From: Mucilaginibacter hurinus
GTDB lineage: Bacteria; Bacteroidota; Bacteroidia; Sphingobacteriales; Sphingobacteriaceae
Reading direction: 5' to 3'
Assembly: GCF_003324525.1 (NCBI RefSeq)
Contig: NZ_QGDC01000001.1
Coordinates: 652,431 to 716,430, forward strand
DNA: 64,000 bases
In this document: one piece after another, positions 7,868-17,011 of the stretch
Position numbering within the stretch: position 1 is the stretch's first letter
How the letters are laid out: every line of letters begins with the position of its first letter
Notes under the pieces: generated by a model
Database searches by the model: none
What the model saw: only the letters and a program-made list of their open reading frames with translations
What the model was told of the DNA's origin: nothing
Position numbers and translations under genes: made by a program

Positions 7868-10301
7868 AGCAGAAAAGATCTTTCCGATCTACAAAATACA
7901 GCATAATTGCCTGGTATCGGTACATGGTGATCTCACTGTGGCGTACCGCCTGCACCTTCCGGATATTTTTTCCCTGTCCGAGGAAGAGTATGAGGTCTAC
8001 CACCAAAGCTGGATCAGGGCCATTAAGGTCATGCCGAAGAACAGTATCGTGCATAAGCAAGATATCTTTATGCGCGATAGCTACCGGGGCGCGGAAGGCG
8101 TTTCAAAGAACTTTCTTACGGAGAGCGCCGACAGGCACTTCAAAGGCCGGACGTTCCTGGCACATACCGCCTACCTGATGCTGACCCAGAAAGCGGCCGA
8201 CCGCAAACCGGCGAGCAGCGCATTTTCCGGTATCATGCGCCGCAGCGTCACTCCCAAACAGACCACCGACGGCCGAATGTTGCCCGACTTTCTGGAAAAG
8301 ACCGGTCAATTCGAGCGTATCTTGTCTGACAGCGGGCTCATCGGTCTTGAACAGCTTAACGACAATGAGCTATGCGGGACGGCTGAACATCCGGGGCTCC
8401 TGGAGCAGTATTGCTTTCTGCAGCATCCCGACAGCCGTCCGATGCTGAAAGATATCCATCTGAAAGATCGTATCCAGATCGGCGACCAATACGGGCAATT
8501 ATTTACGTTAAGTGATTGCGAGGAACTGCCCGGGCTTTGCGGCAGCCGCCTGACCTATGAAAAATACAGCACGGATAAAACGAAGTTCCCGATCGGGTTC
8601 GCTTCCCAGCTTAACCTTTTATTGCCCTGTGACCATATATATAACCAATTCATTTTTATCGGCGATACCGGCAAAACGCTGAAGCAACTGGAAGCCAAAA
8701 AACTGCGGCTGCAATCCCTTTCCGCATACAGCCGCGAGAATGCCATTGGTCGTGACGCGACCAATGACTTCCTGAACGAAGCCATCAGCCAGCAACGTCT
8801 TCCGGTCAAAGCTCATTTCAATGTGTTCGCCTGGACCCGCGATCAAAATGAATTGCAGGACATCAAGAACCAGGTCGGTTCAGCAATGGCACAGATCGGT
8901 GCATCCGGCAAATTAGAGTCCGACGGTGCCGCACAGATATGGTGGGCAGGTATTCCGGGGAACAGTGCCGACTTTCCGGAGAACGATACTTTTGACACTT
9001 TTCTGGAACAAAGTACCTGCTTTCTCAACCTGGAATCCAATTACCGGAGTGACCCGCCTGCGACCGGTATCCGTTTCTGTGACCGGCTGACCGGCAGGCC
9101 GGTTTTTGTGGATCTCTTTGACGCGCCGCGTAAGAAGGGCATCACTTCCAATATGGGCATGTTGGTCTGTGGCACCAGTGGTGGTGGAAAAAGCATGACG
9201 GTCAATCATATCTTGCGTACGCTGTATGACCAGGGGGCACATTGTGTGACCGTTGATATCGGCGGCAGTTATAAAGGTCTGTGCGAACTGGTGGGCGGTT
9301 ATTATTTCACCTATGATGAAAAGACGCCTATCAGTTTCAATCCCTTTTACCTGCCGAAAGGCCAACTTCTGGATACCGAAAAGAAGGAGAGCCTAAAGGC
9401 CCTGCTGATCACGCTCTGGAAACAGGAGAACGAAAGTTTTATCCGCAGCGAATATGTGGCGCTCTCCAACGCGCTTCAAGGCTATTATGATCACTTAAAA
9501 CAACGTCCGGAAGCATTCGCCTGCTTTGATACTTTCTTCGAGTTCCTGGAAAACGAGTACGTACGAACGCTCAAGGCGCAGAAAGTCAAGGACAAGGACT
9601 TTGACATCGACAATTTCCTATATGTATTGCGCCCATATTATCAGGGAGGCGAGTTCGACTACCTGCTGAATGCCAGAGAGAACCTCGACCTATTGGAACA
9701 GCGCTTTGTGGTCATCGAGCTGGATTCGATCAAAGACCACCCTATCCTGTTTCCCGTCGTTACGCTCATCATCATGGAAATGTTCCTCTCTAAAATGCGC
9801 AAGCTGCAGGGTGTGAGAAAAGTATTAACGATCGACGAAGCCTGGAAGGCCATCGCCAACTCCGGCATGGCTGGCTTTATCCAGTACGCGTTCAAGACCA
9901 TGCGGAAATTTAACGGTGTACCGAACGTGGTGACGCAGGAACTGGACGACCTGATCAGCTCGCCGATCATCAAAGATGCCATCATTAACAACGCGGACAT
10001 CAAGATCCTGATGGATATGCGCAAGTTCATGAATAAGTTCGATAAACTGCAGGATACGCTGGGCATGTCCGATAAAGGCAAGACCCAGGTATTGTCGGTG
10101 AACAAGGACAACCGGGAGATCTATATAGACCTTGGAGGACAAGTGATGAAGGTCTATAAAAATGAACTGGCTCCGGAAGAATATTATGCCTACACCACGG
10201 AAGGCCGGGAACGCGTCAGGGTCCAGGAATACGCTGCCAGGTATGGCAGTATGGAAAAAGGCATTAGCGCGATCGTGCAGGAATTAAAAAATAAACCATA
10301 A
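7851..10301 (+). CDS. traG: Conjugation ATPase TraG (VirB4 family)
   Basis: 816 aa. Walker A GTSGGGKS lies around residue 440 and Walker B VLTIDEAW around residue 660, with VTQELDDL after it, as in VirB4/TraG ATPases. The N-terminal half carries the TraG-type region (IQHNCLVSVHGDLTVAY). Role: cytoplasmic ATPase energising pilus assembly and substrate passage through the type IV secretion channel. Length is normal for the Bacteroidota family (about 800-840 aa). It overlaps traF and lies 7 bases before the next gene. Confidence 0.95.
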   Translation: MPVFSKAEKIFPIYKIQHNCLVSVHGDLTVAYRLHLPDIFSLSEEEYEVYHQSWIRAIKVMPKNSIVHKQDIFMRDSYRGAEGVSKNFLTESADRHFKGRTFLAHTAYLMLTQKAADRKPASSAFSGIMRRSVTPKQTTDGRMLPDFLEKTGQFERILSDSGLIGLEQLNDNELCGTAEHPGLLEQYCFLQHPDSRPMLKDIHLKDRIQIGDQYGQLFTLSDCEELPGLCGSRLTYEKYSTDKTKFPIGFASQLNLLLPCDHIYNQFIFIGDTGKTLKQLEAKKLRLQSLSAYSRENAIGRDATNDFLNEAISQQRLPVKAHFNVFAWTRDQNELQDIKNQVGSAMAQIGASGKLESDGAAQIWWAGIPGNSADFPENDTFDTFLEQSTCFLNLESNYRSDPPATGIRFCDRLTGRPVFVDLFDAPRKKGITSNMGMLVCGTSGGGKSMTVNHILRTLYDQGAHCVTVDIGGSYKGLCELVGGYYFTYDEKTPISFNPFYLPKGQLLDTEKKESLKALLITLWKQENESFIRSEYVALSNALQGYYDHLKQRPEAFACFDTFFEFLENEYVRTLKAQKVKDKDFDIDNFLYVLRPYYQGGEFDYLLNARENLDLLEQRFVVIELDSIKDHPILFPVVTLIIMEMFLSKMRKLQGVRKVLTIDEAWKAIANSGMAGFIQYAFKTMRKFNGVPNVVTQELDDLISSPIIKDAIINNADIKILMDMRKFMNKFDKLQDTLGMSDKGKTQVLSVNKDNREIYIDLGGQVMKVYKNELAPEEYYAYTTEGRERVRVQEYAARYGSMEKGISAIVQELKNKP

Positions 10302-10308
10302 AAACGTT

Positions 10309-10686
10309 ATGAAAAACCTCAAAAATTTAATGCTGATCACGATCAGCCTCATCGCCATTTCCGCTTGCAAAATGAATTCAGACCCTGCGATCGAAGGGAC
10401 CTATGTGACGGCTTTTGAGAACGAGTATTCCAGAGCCAATGATACGTTGATCGTCTCGGTTTACAATAAAGATGGTGATTCCTACAAGATCGAACGCCGC
10501 AGTGGTTTTAACCGGATCCGCGAAGGCAGGATCTTGCCGAGGGAGATTAAACAGGAAGAGTGGATGGCAACATTCTCACCCGAAACCCAGGTTTTAACGA
10601 TCGCTAATCTGGGCAGGAGCGTGTACATGAATGCTGCCAAAGGGGAAGCGGTCATGGGCAATACAGTTTTTAAACGTGTTCGTTGA
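10309..10686 (+). CDS. Small lipoprotein in the traH position
   Basis: 125 aa. A signal peptide with lipobox ISAC puts the lipidated Cys at residue 20. The rest is a compact, probably beta-rich domain (GTYVTAFENEYSRANDTLIVS) with no family I recognise. In CTnDOT the gene between traG and traI is traH; this one occupies that slot but I see no basis for homology. Co-transcribed with traG (7-base gap). Confidence 0.75.
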   Translation: MKNLKNLMLITISLIAISACKMNSDPAIEGTYVTAFENEYSRANDTLIVSVYNKDGDSYKIERRSGFNRIREGRILPREIKQEEWMATFSPETQVLTIANLGRSVYMNAAKGEAVMGNTVFKRVR

Positions 10687-10721
10687 AACAGCGGATCATT
10701 CATCCGCAGAAAGGAATTGTT

Positions 10722-11405
10722 ATGAAAGCGATATTAAAATATTTCCGGGTATTCCTGTTACTCTTCATCCTGAGTCAGCTACCCCAGCCCGCCAGTGCGC
10801 AGTTCATCATTGGGGACATCATTAAACTGACCGTCACCAAGGTGATCAAAGCGATCGATCTTAAAGTGCAAAGGTTGCAAAACAAAACGATCTGGCTGCA
10901 GAACGCGCAGAAGGTGATCGAGAATGAACTATCAAAACTGAAGCTTACCGAAATATCCAACTGGTCATCGGATCAGAAAAAACTATTCAGCACGTACTAC
11001 GATGAATTATGGAAGATCAAAGCGACCATCAGTTATTACCAGCGGGTGAAAGACGTAGCGGTCAGGCAGGTCGCACTGGTGAATGATTACCGCAGGGCCT
11101 GGAACCTGTTTCGCCAGGATCGCCATTTCGATCCCGGAGAGCTTGACCAGATGGCGAGGGTCTATGCAGGTATCCTTAACGCAAGCGCCAGGAACCTCGA
11201 TGATGTGATGACCGCTGTCAGTGCCGGCAAAACGCAAATGACCGATCAGCAACGTTTAGTGCTGATCAACCAGGCGGCGGACCGCCTCGATGAGAACTTC
11301 AGTGACCTCAAACGATATAATCAGGAAAACCGGATGCTGAGTTTACAAAGAAGCCGTGACCTGAATGATACCAAATTGACCAAACTGCTATATGGCGTTC
11401 AATAA
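10722..11405 (+). CDS. TraI-like periplasmic conjugation protein, copy 1
   Basis: About 227 aa from ATG 10722, chosen because it is preceded by AAAGGA and starts a clean signal peptide (ending ASAQ); an upstream in-frame ATG at 10683 would add 13 residues. The mature part is helical and ends SLQRSRDLNDTKLTKLLYGVQ, split as SLQRSRDLND and TKLTKLLYGVQ. The same ending recurs in the next two genes. Bacteroidota conjugation operons carry such a protein between TraG and TraJ, annotated TraI; it probably acts in the periplasm like a VirB5-type factor (inference). Confidence 0.8.
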   Translation: MKAILKYFRVFLLLFILSQLPQPASAQFIIGDIIKLTVTKVIKAIDLKVQRLQNKTIWLQNAQKVIENELSKLKLTEISNWSSDQKKLFSTYYDELWKIKATISYYQRVKDVAVRQVALVNDYRRAWNLFRQDRHFDPGELDQMARVYAGILNASARNLDDVMTAVSAGKTQMTDQQRLVLINQAADRLDENFSDLKRYNQENRMLSLQRSRDLNDTKLTKLLYGVQ

Positions 11406-12039
11406 ACCATTACACTTTTTGATGGTGCTGGGATCTTTGACCATAGCCCAGGCTGCGGACGCGCAAACTTTCGCCGAGTGGTTCAGGCAAAAAAGCACAC
11501 AGAAAAAATACCTGTTGCAGCAGATCGCGGCCTTGCAGGTGTATTCCGGTCACCTGCGAAAAGGCTATACGGTCGCGAAGGGCGGGTTGGGTTCGATCAC
11601 GAATGAGTTGCTCAGCGAAAATAGTTCGCATGTAACCTATTATAATAAGTTGCGCAGGGTCGATCCGGTGGTGGCCAGGAATGGACAGGTCAGGGAGATC
11701 TTGAGCTGGCAGGAGGATATCATCCGGCTTTTTGCGGGGCTATCGCAACTGCCGGCGATGAAAGCGGCCGAACGGAACTATATGCTCGCGGTACAGCGGT
11801 CCGTTTTCCGGGATTGTGAGGCCCTGATCAACACCCTGCAGGAGGTGGTCACGGATAACAAAGTACAGATGAGTGATGCGGACCGGTTGAAGCTTATCAA
11901 TGAACTACACCGTGACATGGAGGAGAGCCTCAGGTTCACGGCGACCTTTACCGGGCAAGCTAAAAACTTTGCGCGGTCGAGGCAACAAGAAAGTAAAGAT
12001 AACCGAAGTATCAAACAAGCTTATGGCTTAGCTCAATAA
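11392..12039 (+). CDS. TraI-like periplasmic conjugation protein, copy 2
   Basis: 215 aa, overlapping copy 1 by 14 bases. The signal peptide ends near AADAQ. The body follows copy 1 and copy 3 in size and pattern: a QYSGHLRKGY-type helix, TYYNKLRRVDP, a central ISxxDxxLxLI-type helix (MSDADRLKLINEL) and the terminal SKDNRSIKQAYGLAQ. I infer tandem duplication and divergence, with related periplasmic roles in mating-channel assembly. Confidence 0.75.
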   Translation: MAFNKPLHFLMVLGSLTIAQAADAQTFAEWFRQKSTQKKYLLQQIAALQVYSGHLRKGYTVAKGGLGSITNELLSENSSHVTYYNKLRRVDPVVARNGQVREILSWQEDIIRLFAGLSQLPAMKAAERNYMLAVQRSVFRDCEALINTLQEVVTDNKVQMSDADRLKLINELHRDMEESLRFTATFTGQAKNFARSRQQESKDNRSIKQAYGLAQ

Positions 12040-12050
12040 AGGAGGATCAA

Positions 12051-12686
12051 ATGAAAAGGACGATCATGTTGACCGCACTCGGAATTGCCCTGGCATTAGG
12101 GACAAAGACCGCGCAGGCACAAGGACAGGCATTACAGCAATTACTATTGAACATTGAAAAGCTGACACAGCTTAAAAGTATTTTGTCCGATATGAGAACG
12201 GGCTACCAGATCTATCAGCAAGGTTATGGCATGGTATCGAACCTGTCAAAGGGGAACTTCAGCCTGCATCAAACCTTTTATAACGGCTTGCTCCAGGTCA
12301 GCCCGGCGGTCCGGAATTATGGCCGTATCGCCGAGATCGCCCGTTTGCAGGCCAGGCTGATCAGTGAATATAAGAGCAAGCAGGCTTTGTTCCTGCGTAG
12401 CGGCACCTTCTCTGCAGGTGAACTGAGCTACCTGAGTAAGGTTTATGGGCATCTGGTCACGAAGACCCTGAGCGACGCGGAAGAATTAGCGAATATCCTG
12501 CTATCCGGAAAGCTCCGTATGTCGGATGCTGAACGGATCAGCGCGATCGACCGCATCTATTCGGGCAGTTCGGACCGGCTGCAGTTCCTGCGGTATTTTA
12601 ATGATCAGGGGATGGCCCTATCGCTGCAACGGAGTAAGGAGTCCGCTGATGCGCGGACCATTGGCAAGCTGTACGGGCTTCAATAA
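12051..12686 (+). CDS. TraI-like periplasmic conjugation protein, copy 3
   Basis: 211 aa, start preceded by AAAGGAGG. The signal peptide ends near TAQAQ. It shares with the two preceding proteins the QGYGMVSNLSKGNF region, the helix MSDAERISAIDRIY and the C-terminal SLQRSKESADARTIGKLYGLQ, split as SLQRSKESAD and ARTIGKLYGLQ. It lies 13 bases before traJ. Confidence 0.75.
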   Translation: MKRTIMLTALGIALALGTKTAQAQGQALQQLLLNIEKLTQLKSILSDMRTGYQIYQQGYGMVSNLSKGNFSLHQTFYNGLLQVSPAVRNYGRIAEIARLQARLISEYKSKQALFLRSGTFSAGELSYLSKVYGHLVTKTLSDAEELANILLSGKLRMSDAERISAIDRIYSGSSDRLQFLRYFNDQGMALSLQRSKESADARTIGKLYGLQ

Positions 12687-12699
12687 AAATCAAAAAATC

Positions 12700-13887
12700 A
12701 TGAAAAAGTTTATGATCACCACTGCACTGGCGGTGGTAATGGGAATGTTTTTGCCCTTATTTTCATATGGTGCAGGTCTTGCCGGCGATATTCGCGGCCT
12801 GCAAACGACGCTTGACAGCGTGTATAACGAGATGCTGACCCTTTGCGGTCAACTTGTCGGTATCGGCCAGGGCATCGCCGGCTTCGGCGCGTTGTGGTAC
12901 ATCGCTGCCCGGGTCTACCGGCAGATCGCTAATGCAGAGCCGCTGGATTTTTACCCGCTGATGCGCCCTTTCGGCCTGGGCCTGGCGATCCTGTTCTTTC
13001 CGGCAGTGATCGGCCTGATCAATGGGGTGATGCAGCCAACGGTCAGCGCTACCGGCGGCATGGTACAGAACTCAGATGCCGCCATAGCCAAATTGCTCCG
13101 GGCAAAAGAAGCGGCGGTGCAGAAAACAGAGGCCTGGCAGATGTATAACGGGGAGGACGGCAATGGAGATCGTGCTAAATGGTACAAGTACACCCACCCT
13201 GACGATCAAAATGCATCCGGCGAAGGGATATTTGAAAGTATCGGTAATGACATGAAATTCGCGATGGCCAAGGCTTCCTACAATTTCAGGAATACCGTCA
13301 AGCAGTGGATGTCCGAGATATTGCAGGTCTGTTATGAAGCAGCGGCCTTATGTATCAATACCATCCGTACCTTCTACCTGATCGTACTTGCCATACTCGG
13401 ACCGATCGTTCTGGGCCTTTCCGTCTATGATGGGTTCCAGCATGTCCTGACCTCCTGGCTGGCCAAATACATCAATGTGTTCCTGTGGCTTCCGGTGGCC
13501 AATATCTTCGGGGCGATCATCGGCAAAGTCCAGGAGAACATGCTCAAACTTGATATATCCCAGGTGCAGGGCAATGGCGACACCTTCTTCAGCTCAACGG
13601 ACACCGCCTACCTGATCTTCCTGCTGATCGGTATCATCGGCTATTTCACGGTTCCCAGTGTTGCGAATTACATCGTCAGTGCGGGTGGCGGTCATGGTCT
13701 TTTACAGAAGGTCAATACAATGGTCATCAATTCCAGCCAGGTCGTATCACAAGGAACGACCATGACCGGCGAACGGATGGCGCAGGGCGCTGTCAACCTG
13801 AGCCGCGCCCCCTCAGACTTTATGAGCGGGTATAACGGTGAAAGCACCAGTAAAGATAATTACCAGGCACAGCGCCTGTCCAAATAA
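12700..13887 (+). CDS. traJ: Conjugative transposon TraJ
   Basis: 395 aa from ATG 12700. A longer frame runs upstream into the preceding gene but lacks support, while the ATG begins a signal/membrane segment (KKFMITTALAVVMG). Several membrane helices follow, including GFGALWYIAARVYRQIAN, FGLGLAILFFPAVIGLING and ILGPIVLGLSVYDGF. The pattern matches the TraJ family of Bacteroidota conjugative transposons, a polytopic VirB6-like inner-membrane channel protein. It lies within the tra operon, 27 bases before traK. Confidence 0.92.
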   Translation: MKKFMITTALAVVMGMFLPLFSYGAGLAGDIRGLQTTLDSVYNEMLTLCGQLVGIGQGIAGFGALWYIAARVYRQIANAEPLDFYPLMRPFGLGLAILFFPAVIGLINGVMQPTVSATGGMVQNSDAAIAKLLRAKEAAVQKTEAWQMYNGEDGNGDRAKWYKYTHPDDQNASGEGIFESIGNDMKFAMAKASYNFRNTVKQWMSEILQVCYEAAALCINTIRTFYLIVLAILGPIVLGLSVYDGFQHVLTSWLAKYINVFLWLPVANIFGAIIGKVQENMLKLDISQVQGNGDTFFSSTDTAYLIFLLIGIIGYFTVPSVANYIVSAGGGHGLLQKVNTMVINSSQVVSQGTTMTGERMAQGAVNLSRAPSDFMSGYNGESTSKDNYQAQRLSK

Positions 13888-13914
13888 GGATCTATTCATT
13901 TAAAACCATGTATT

Positions 13915-14532
13915 ATGTTCAGTCATCTTAAAAATATCGACACCGCCTTTAAGCATATCCGGCAGTTCAGTTTATTCCTGATCATCGGCAATGTGCTGAC
14001 CATGTGTTTTTGCATTTACAAGACCAGCCAGGCGGTAAACAACGCGCAAAATAAGGTACACATTCTGTACAACGGCAAACTATTGGATGCCGTCGCATCG
14101 GACCGGAAAACCAATCTTCCGGTAGAATTGCGTGATCATATCCGCACGTTCCACCAGTATTTCTTTAACCTCAGCCCGGATGATAAGGCGATCCAGGCCA
14201 ATGTCAGCAGATCGTTGTACCTGGCGGACGAGTCAGCCAAGCGTCAATATGATAACCTGCGGGAGGCGGGCTACTTCAACAACCTGATCTCCGCGAATAT
14301 CTCACAGGAACTGCAGGTGGACAGCACCACGCTGAGCGGTGATCAATGGCCCTACCGTTTTACCTTATACGGCACGGAAAAACTCGTCCGCTCCAGCGGC
14401 ACCGTTTACCGAAAACTGGTGACTCAGGGCGAGGTCAGGGATCTGGGCGAGCGCTCCGACAATAATCCGCACGGTTTCCTGATACAGCATTGGGAGATCC
14501 TGGCCAACCGTGATACCACTTTAAGTCATTAG
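13915..14532 (+). CDS. traK: Conjugative transposon TraK (VirB8-like)
   Basis: 205 aa. One N-terminal membrane helix (FSLFLIIGNVLTMCFCIY, about residues 19-38) is followed by a periplasmic domain containing DHIRTFHQYFFNLSPDD and GYFNNLISANISQELQVD, both typical of TraK. The family acts as an assembly factor like VirB8 in the type IV secretion system. Length (about 205 aa) is normal. Next gene begins 3 bases after its stop. Confidence 0.92.
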   Translation: MFSHLKNIDTAFKHIRQFSLFLIIGNVLTMCFCIYKTSQAVNNAQNKVHILYNGKLLDAVASDRKTNLPVELRDHIRTFHQYFFNLSPDDKAIQANVSRSLYLADESAKRQYDNLREAGYFNNLISANISQELQVDSTTLSGDQWPYRFTLYGTEKLVRSSGTVYRKLVTQGEVRDLGERSDNNPHGFLIQHWEILANRDTTLSH

Positions 14533-14534
14533 CG

Positions 14535-14888
14535 ATGTGGTTCAGCGATAAAAAGAAAAATGGAGCGCAAGTGCCTGATGAGGTCGCACGTTCGATCGCG
14601 GGCAGGATCGTCCGCGTGCAAAAGGCAGCATCAGAACACCTCAATAACAGGGTGAACCGCTATGACCGGCGCACCCAGTTACGCTGGTTCCTGCTCGGTT
14701 GCTTCCTGGCTTTGCTGGCGATCCTGAGCAGCGTATGGGTGACCATGCACCATCGACCTATGCCCCAGCTCAGGTCCAACGCGATGCCGGTCCATATCGG
14801 CAAAAGTTCTGATGGCATACCGTTGAAACCTGAACCATCAAAAGACTCTGTTAACATTAAAAATAAAGCTTATGGAAACGACAAATGA
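14535..14888 (+). CDS. traL: TraL-like small membrane protein
   Basis: 117 aa with a cytoplasmic basic N-terminus, one membrane span (about 53-75, FLLGCFLALLAILSSVWV) and a short polar tail. Position between traK and traM and its architecture fit TraL (DUF3989-type); sequence similarity is not obvious by eye. Overlaps traM by 17 bases. Confidence 0.65.
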   Translation: MWFSDKKKNGAQVPDEVARSIAGRIVRVQKAASEHLNNRVNRYDRRTQLRWFLLGCFLALLAILSSVWVTMHHRPMPQLRSNAMPVHIGKSSDGIPLKPEPSKDSVNIKNKAYGNDK

Positions 14889-15960
14889 AATGAACGGTCA
14901 AGTGCCGTTAAACCCTGAATTGCAAAAAAAGAGAAAGTTCTATCTGGTGGTACCCCTGCTGGTATTGCCCTTTCTAACACTGGCGTTCTGGGCGCTGGGT
15001 GGTGGCAGCGCGAAGAACGATGACCGGCAGGACCTGCAGCCGAACGGGATCAATATGGCCCTGCCTTCCGCACAGTTCAAAGGCAAAGAAGAAACGGACA
15101 AGCTGAACATCTATCAAACAGCAGCGAAGGACAGCGCACGCATCGACGATGGCGTGAGCAAAGACTTTATAGAAACGATGGGATTCGATCCCCGAAAGGC
15201 AGATCATAGCGCTTCGGCCGAGACCCCGCAATTCAACAATGAAGCCGATCTGGGATCGGCACGTATCACCGCCAAACTTGCGGAGATCAACAGGCAGGTC
15301 AGCCGGCCGGGACCAGATCCAGAGACCGAAGAAAGCAGTGCGCAGGTCAAAAAATTGAACCGGATGGTCAAGGCCATGAACAGCCCCAGTGCCCGGGATC
15401 CCGAGATGGAACAGCTGAACGCGATGCTGACGAAGATACAGGCGATCCAAAACCCGGAACTGGCCTATAAACAACCTGCCAAAAGAACGGATAATACGCC
15501 TTTCCAGGCGGTACCCGCCGTCATCGACGGCAAACAAAAAGTGGTTGACGGCGGAACGGTCCGCTTAAAATTAACAGACTCGGTCGTGCTGAGGGGATAC
15601 CAGTTGCCAAAGGGACAATTGTTATACGGAGCCTGCCAGGTCACAAACCAGCGACTGTTACTGACCATCCAGAACATCCGGCTGGACCAGCAGATCATAC
15701 CGGTCAGTCTGACCGTATTCAGTCTGGATGGTATGCCCGGTATCCCCGCCCCGGAAGCTGACCTGGGCACTGTGGCCGGTAACGGCGCGGACAACGCGAT
15801 CCAAAGCATGCAGATCATGAGTATGGACGCCAGTATCGGCGCTCAAGCCGCTGCGGGCGGGATCAATGCGGCCAAAGGCTTATTCAGCAAAAAGGTGCGC
15901 AAGATCAAGGTCAAGTTGAAAAATGAATATCCGGTATTGTTAAAGATCAATAAATCTTAA
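14872..15960 (+). CDS. traM: Conjugative transposon TraM (VirB10-like)
   Basis: 362 aa. One N-terminal membrane span (FYLVVPLLVLPFLTLAFWAL, about 23-42) is followed by a long low-complexity linker and a C-terminal beta domain. That domain has FQAVPAVIDGKQKVVDGG, LRGYQLPKGQLLYGACQV and the NAIQSMQIMSMDAS region typical of TraM. Likely role: VirB10-like protein linking inner and outer membranes in the mating apparatus. In CTnDOT the next gene is traN; here the next gene is an unrelated DUF3945-type protein. Confidence 0.92.
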   Translation: METTNEMNGQVPLNPELQKKRKFYLVVPLLVLPFLTLAFWALGGGSAKNDDRQDLQPNGINMALPSAQFKGKEETDKLNIYQTAAKDSARIDDGVSKDFIETMGFDPRKADHSASAETPQFNNEADLGSARITAKLAEINRQVSRPGPDPETEESSAQVKKLNRMVKAMNSPSARDPEMEQLNAMLTKIQAIQNPELAYKQPAKRTDNTPFQAVPAVIDGKQKVVDGGTVRLKLTDSVVLRGYQLPKGQLLYGACQVTNQRLLLTIQNIRLDQQIIPVSLTVFSLDGMPGIPAPEADLGTVAGNGADNAIQSMQIMSMDASIGAQAAAGGINAAKGLFSKKVRKIKVKLKNEYPVLLKINKS

Positions 15961-15964
15961 CGTT

Positions 15965-16993
15965 ATGAAACCCGTCAATCGCGTACTGTTGGCTTTCAAA
16001 GCATGGGATGACCAGAAGGCCGAATTCGATCCGTTGCTCAAGAACGGCGCATCGGATGAAAAGACCATGCATCGTCTGCAATTACTACATCTTCAGCAAG
16101 CCCGGCACCGTCTTCTGCGCAGTATTCGGCCTGATGAGCTGCCCTTTATGGCGCTTTTGAAGGCTCAGATCGAACGATCGGAAAAAAAGGTCTATCCCAA
16201 TCTTTGGCTTCGCCTGTTCTTCCGGCTGAAAGATCGCTTCATGGATGGTCCGGCCTACCTGCAAGATCAGGCCCGGCAAAGAAGCGAAAATATGGAAACG
16301 CTGAAAGAGCAGTTAAAGGAACGTGGCTTAAGTTCGGTCGCGGGCCGGCTGGATCATCACCTCGACCTTGATCACCGGCAGGTCTGCCTGCCCTTGAACA
16401 GCCAGTTGGGGCCGGACAAACGCCTGGACCTTGACCTGCATTTTGAGAAAGATGCTTATGGCAATTTCCAATTACAGCTACTGGAAGGCACGCTGTTGCA
16501 AAAAGATCAGGATATACGCCATTTCCGCTTCGAGTTATCGGACTGGCCAGGCTTAAAAGCCAGCCAGGCGCTGAACCTGTTAGAAGGCCGCCCGATCAAG
16601 CAGGTCTATACCGATGCTACCGGAAGCGAGAACCAGCGCTGGGTCGAGCTTGGACAAAATGGTGTGCAATATTACTCACCCGGTCACCCATTTGATGTCG
16701 CAGAGGCCATCTTGGTCTTTCCCAATATCACCCGTAACCCGGAGGACCTGATCCATTACTTAGAAACCGGCAAGCAGGTCGCGACATTTTGGAAACACGA
16801 TGGCAACCTTCAATCCGTATATGTGCAAGCCGATCCGGGCAATAATACCCTAAAGTTCTTTGACGGTAAACAGCGGCCGGTAACAGCGGAACAGCTTAAC
16901 CAGAAAGCGAAGCAGGCGACAAAACTCCAACGACCGGACCAAAGCCTGGCGGTCACGCAAAAAAAACTGAAGAACGGCCATCGGGTCAACTGA
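15965..16993 (+). CDS. DUF3945/DUF4099-like protein, copy 1
   Basis: 342 aa, soluble. The N-terminal about 100 residues are helical and unique. The centre (FRFELSDWPGLKASQALNLL, then EGRPIKQVYTD and RWVELG) matches the pattern of DUF3945-type modules common in Bacteroidota mobile elements, and the same pattern recurs in the next gene as TAKEAFNLMEGRAVHKLL. Function unknown; such proteins are usually encoded with mobilisation or topoisomerase genes of conjugative elements. It begins 4 bases after the traM stop, so it is in the transfer operon. Confidence 0.7.
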   Translation: MKPVNRVLLAFKAWDDQKAEFDPLLKNGASDEKTMHRLQLLHLQQARHRLLRSIRPDELPFMALLKAQIERSEKKVYPNLWLRLFFRLKDRFMDGPAYLQDQARQRSENMETLKEQLKERGLSSVAGRLDHHLDLDHRQVCLPLNSQLGPDKRLDLDLHFEKDAYGNFQLQLLEGTLLQKDQDIRHFRFELSDWPGLKASQALNLLEGRPIKQVYTDATGSENQRWVELGQNGVQYYSPGHPFDVAEAILVFPNITRNPEDLIHYLETGKQVATFWKHDGNLQSVYVQADPGNNTLKFFDGKQRPVTAEQLNQKAKQATKLQRPDQSLAVTQKKLKNGHRVN

Positions 16994-17011
16994 ACAAACT
17001 CATAAAAGGAC

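Noticed and set aside
12526..12699. N-terminal extension of traJ
   Set aside because: It overlaps the preceding gene in another frame and lacks signal or family similarity; ATG 12700 starts a proper signal segment.
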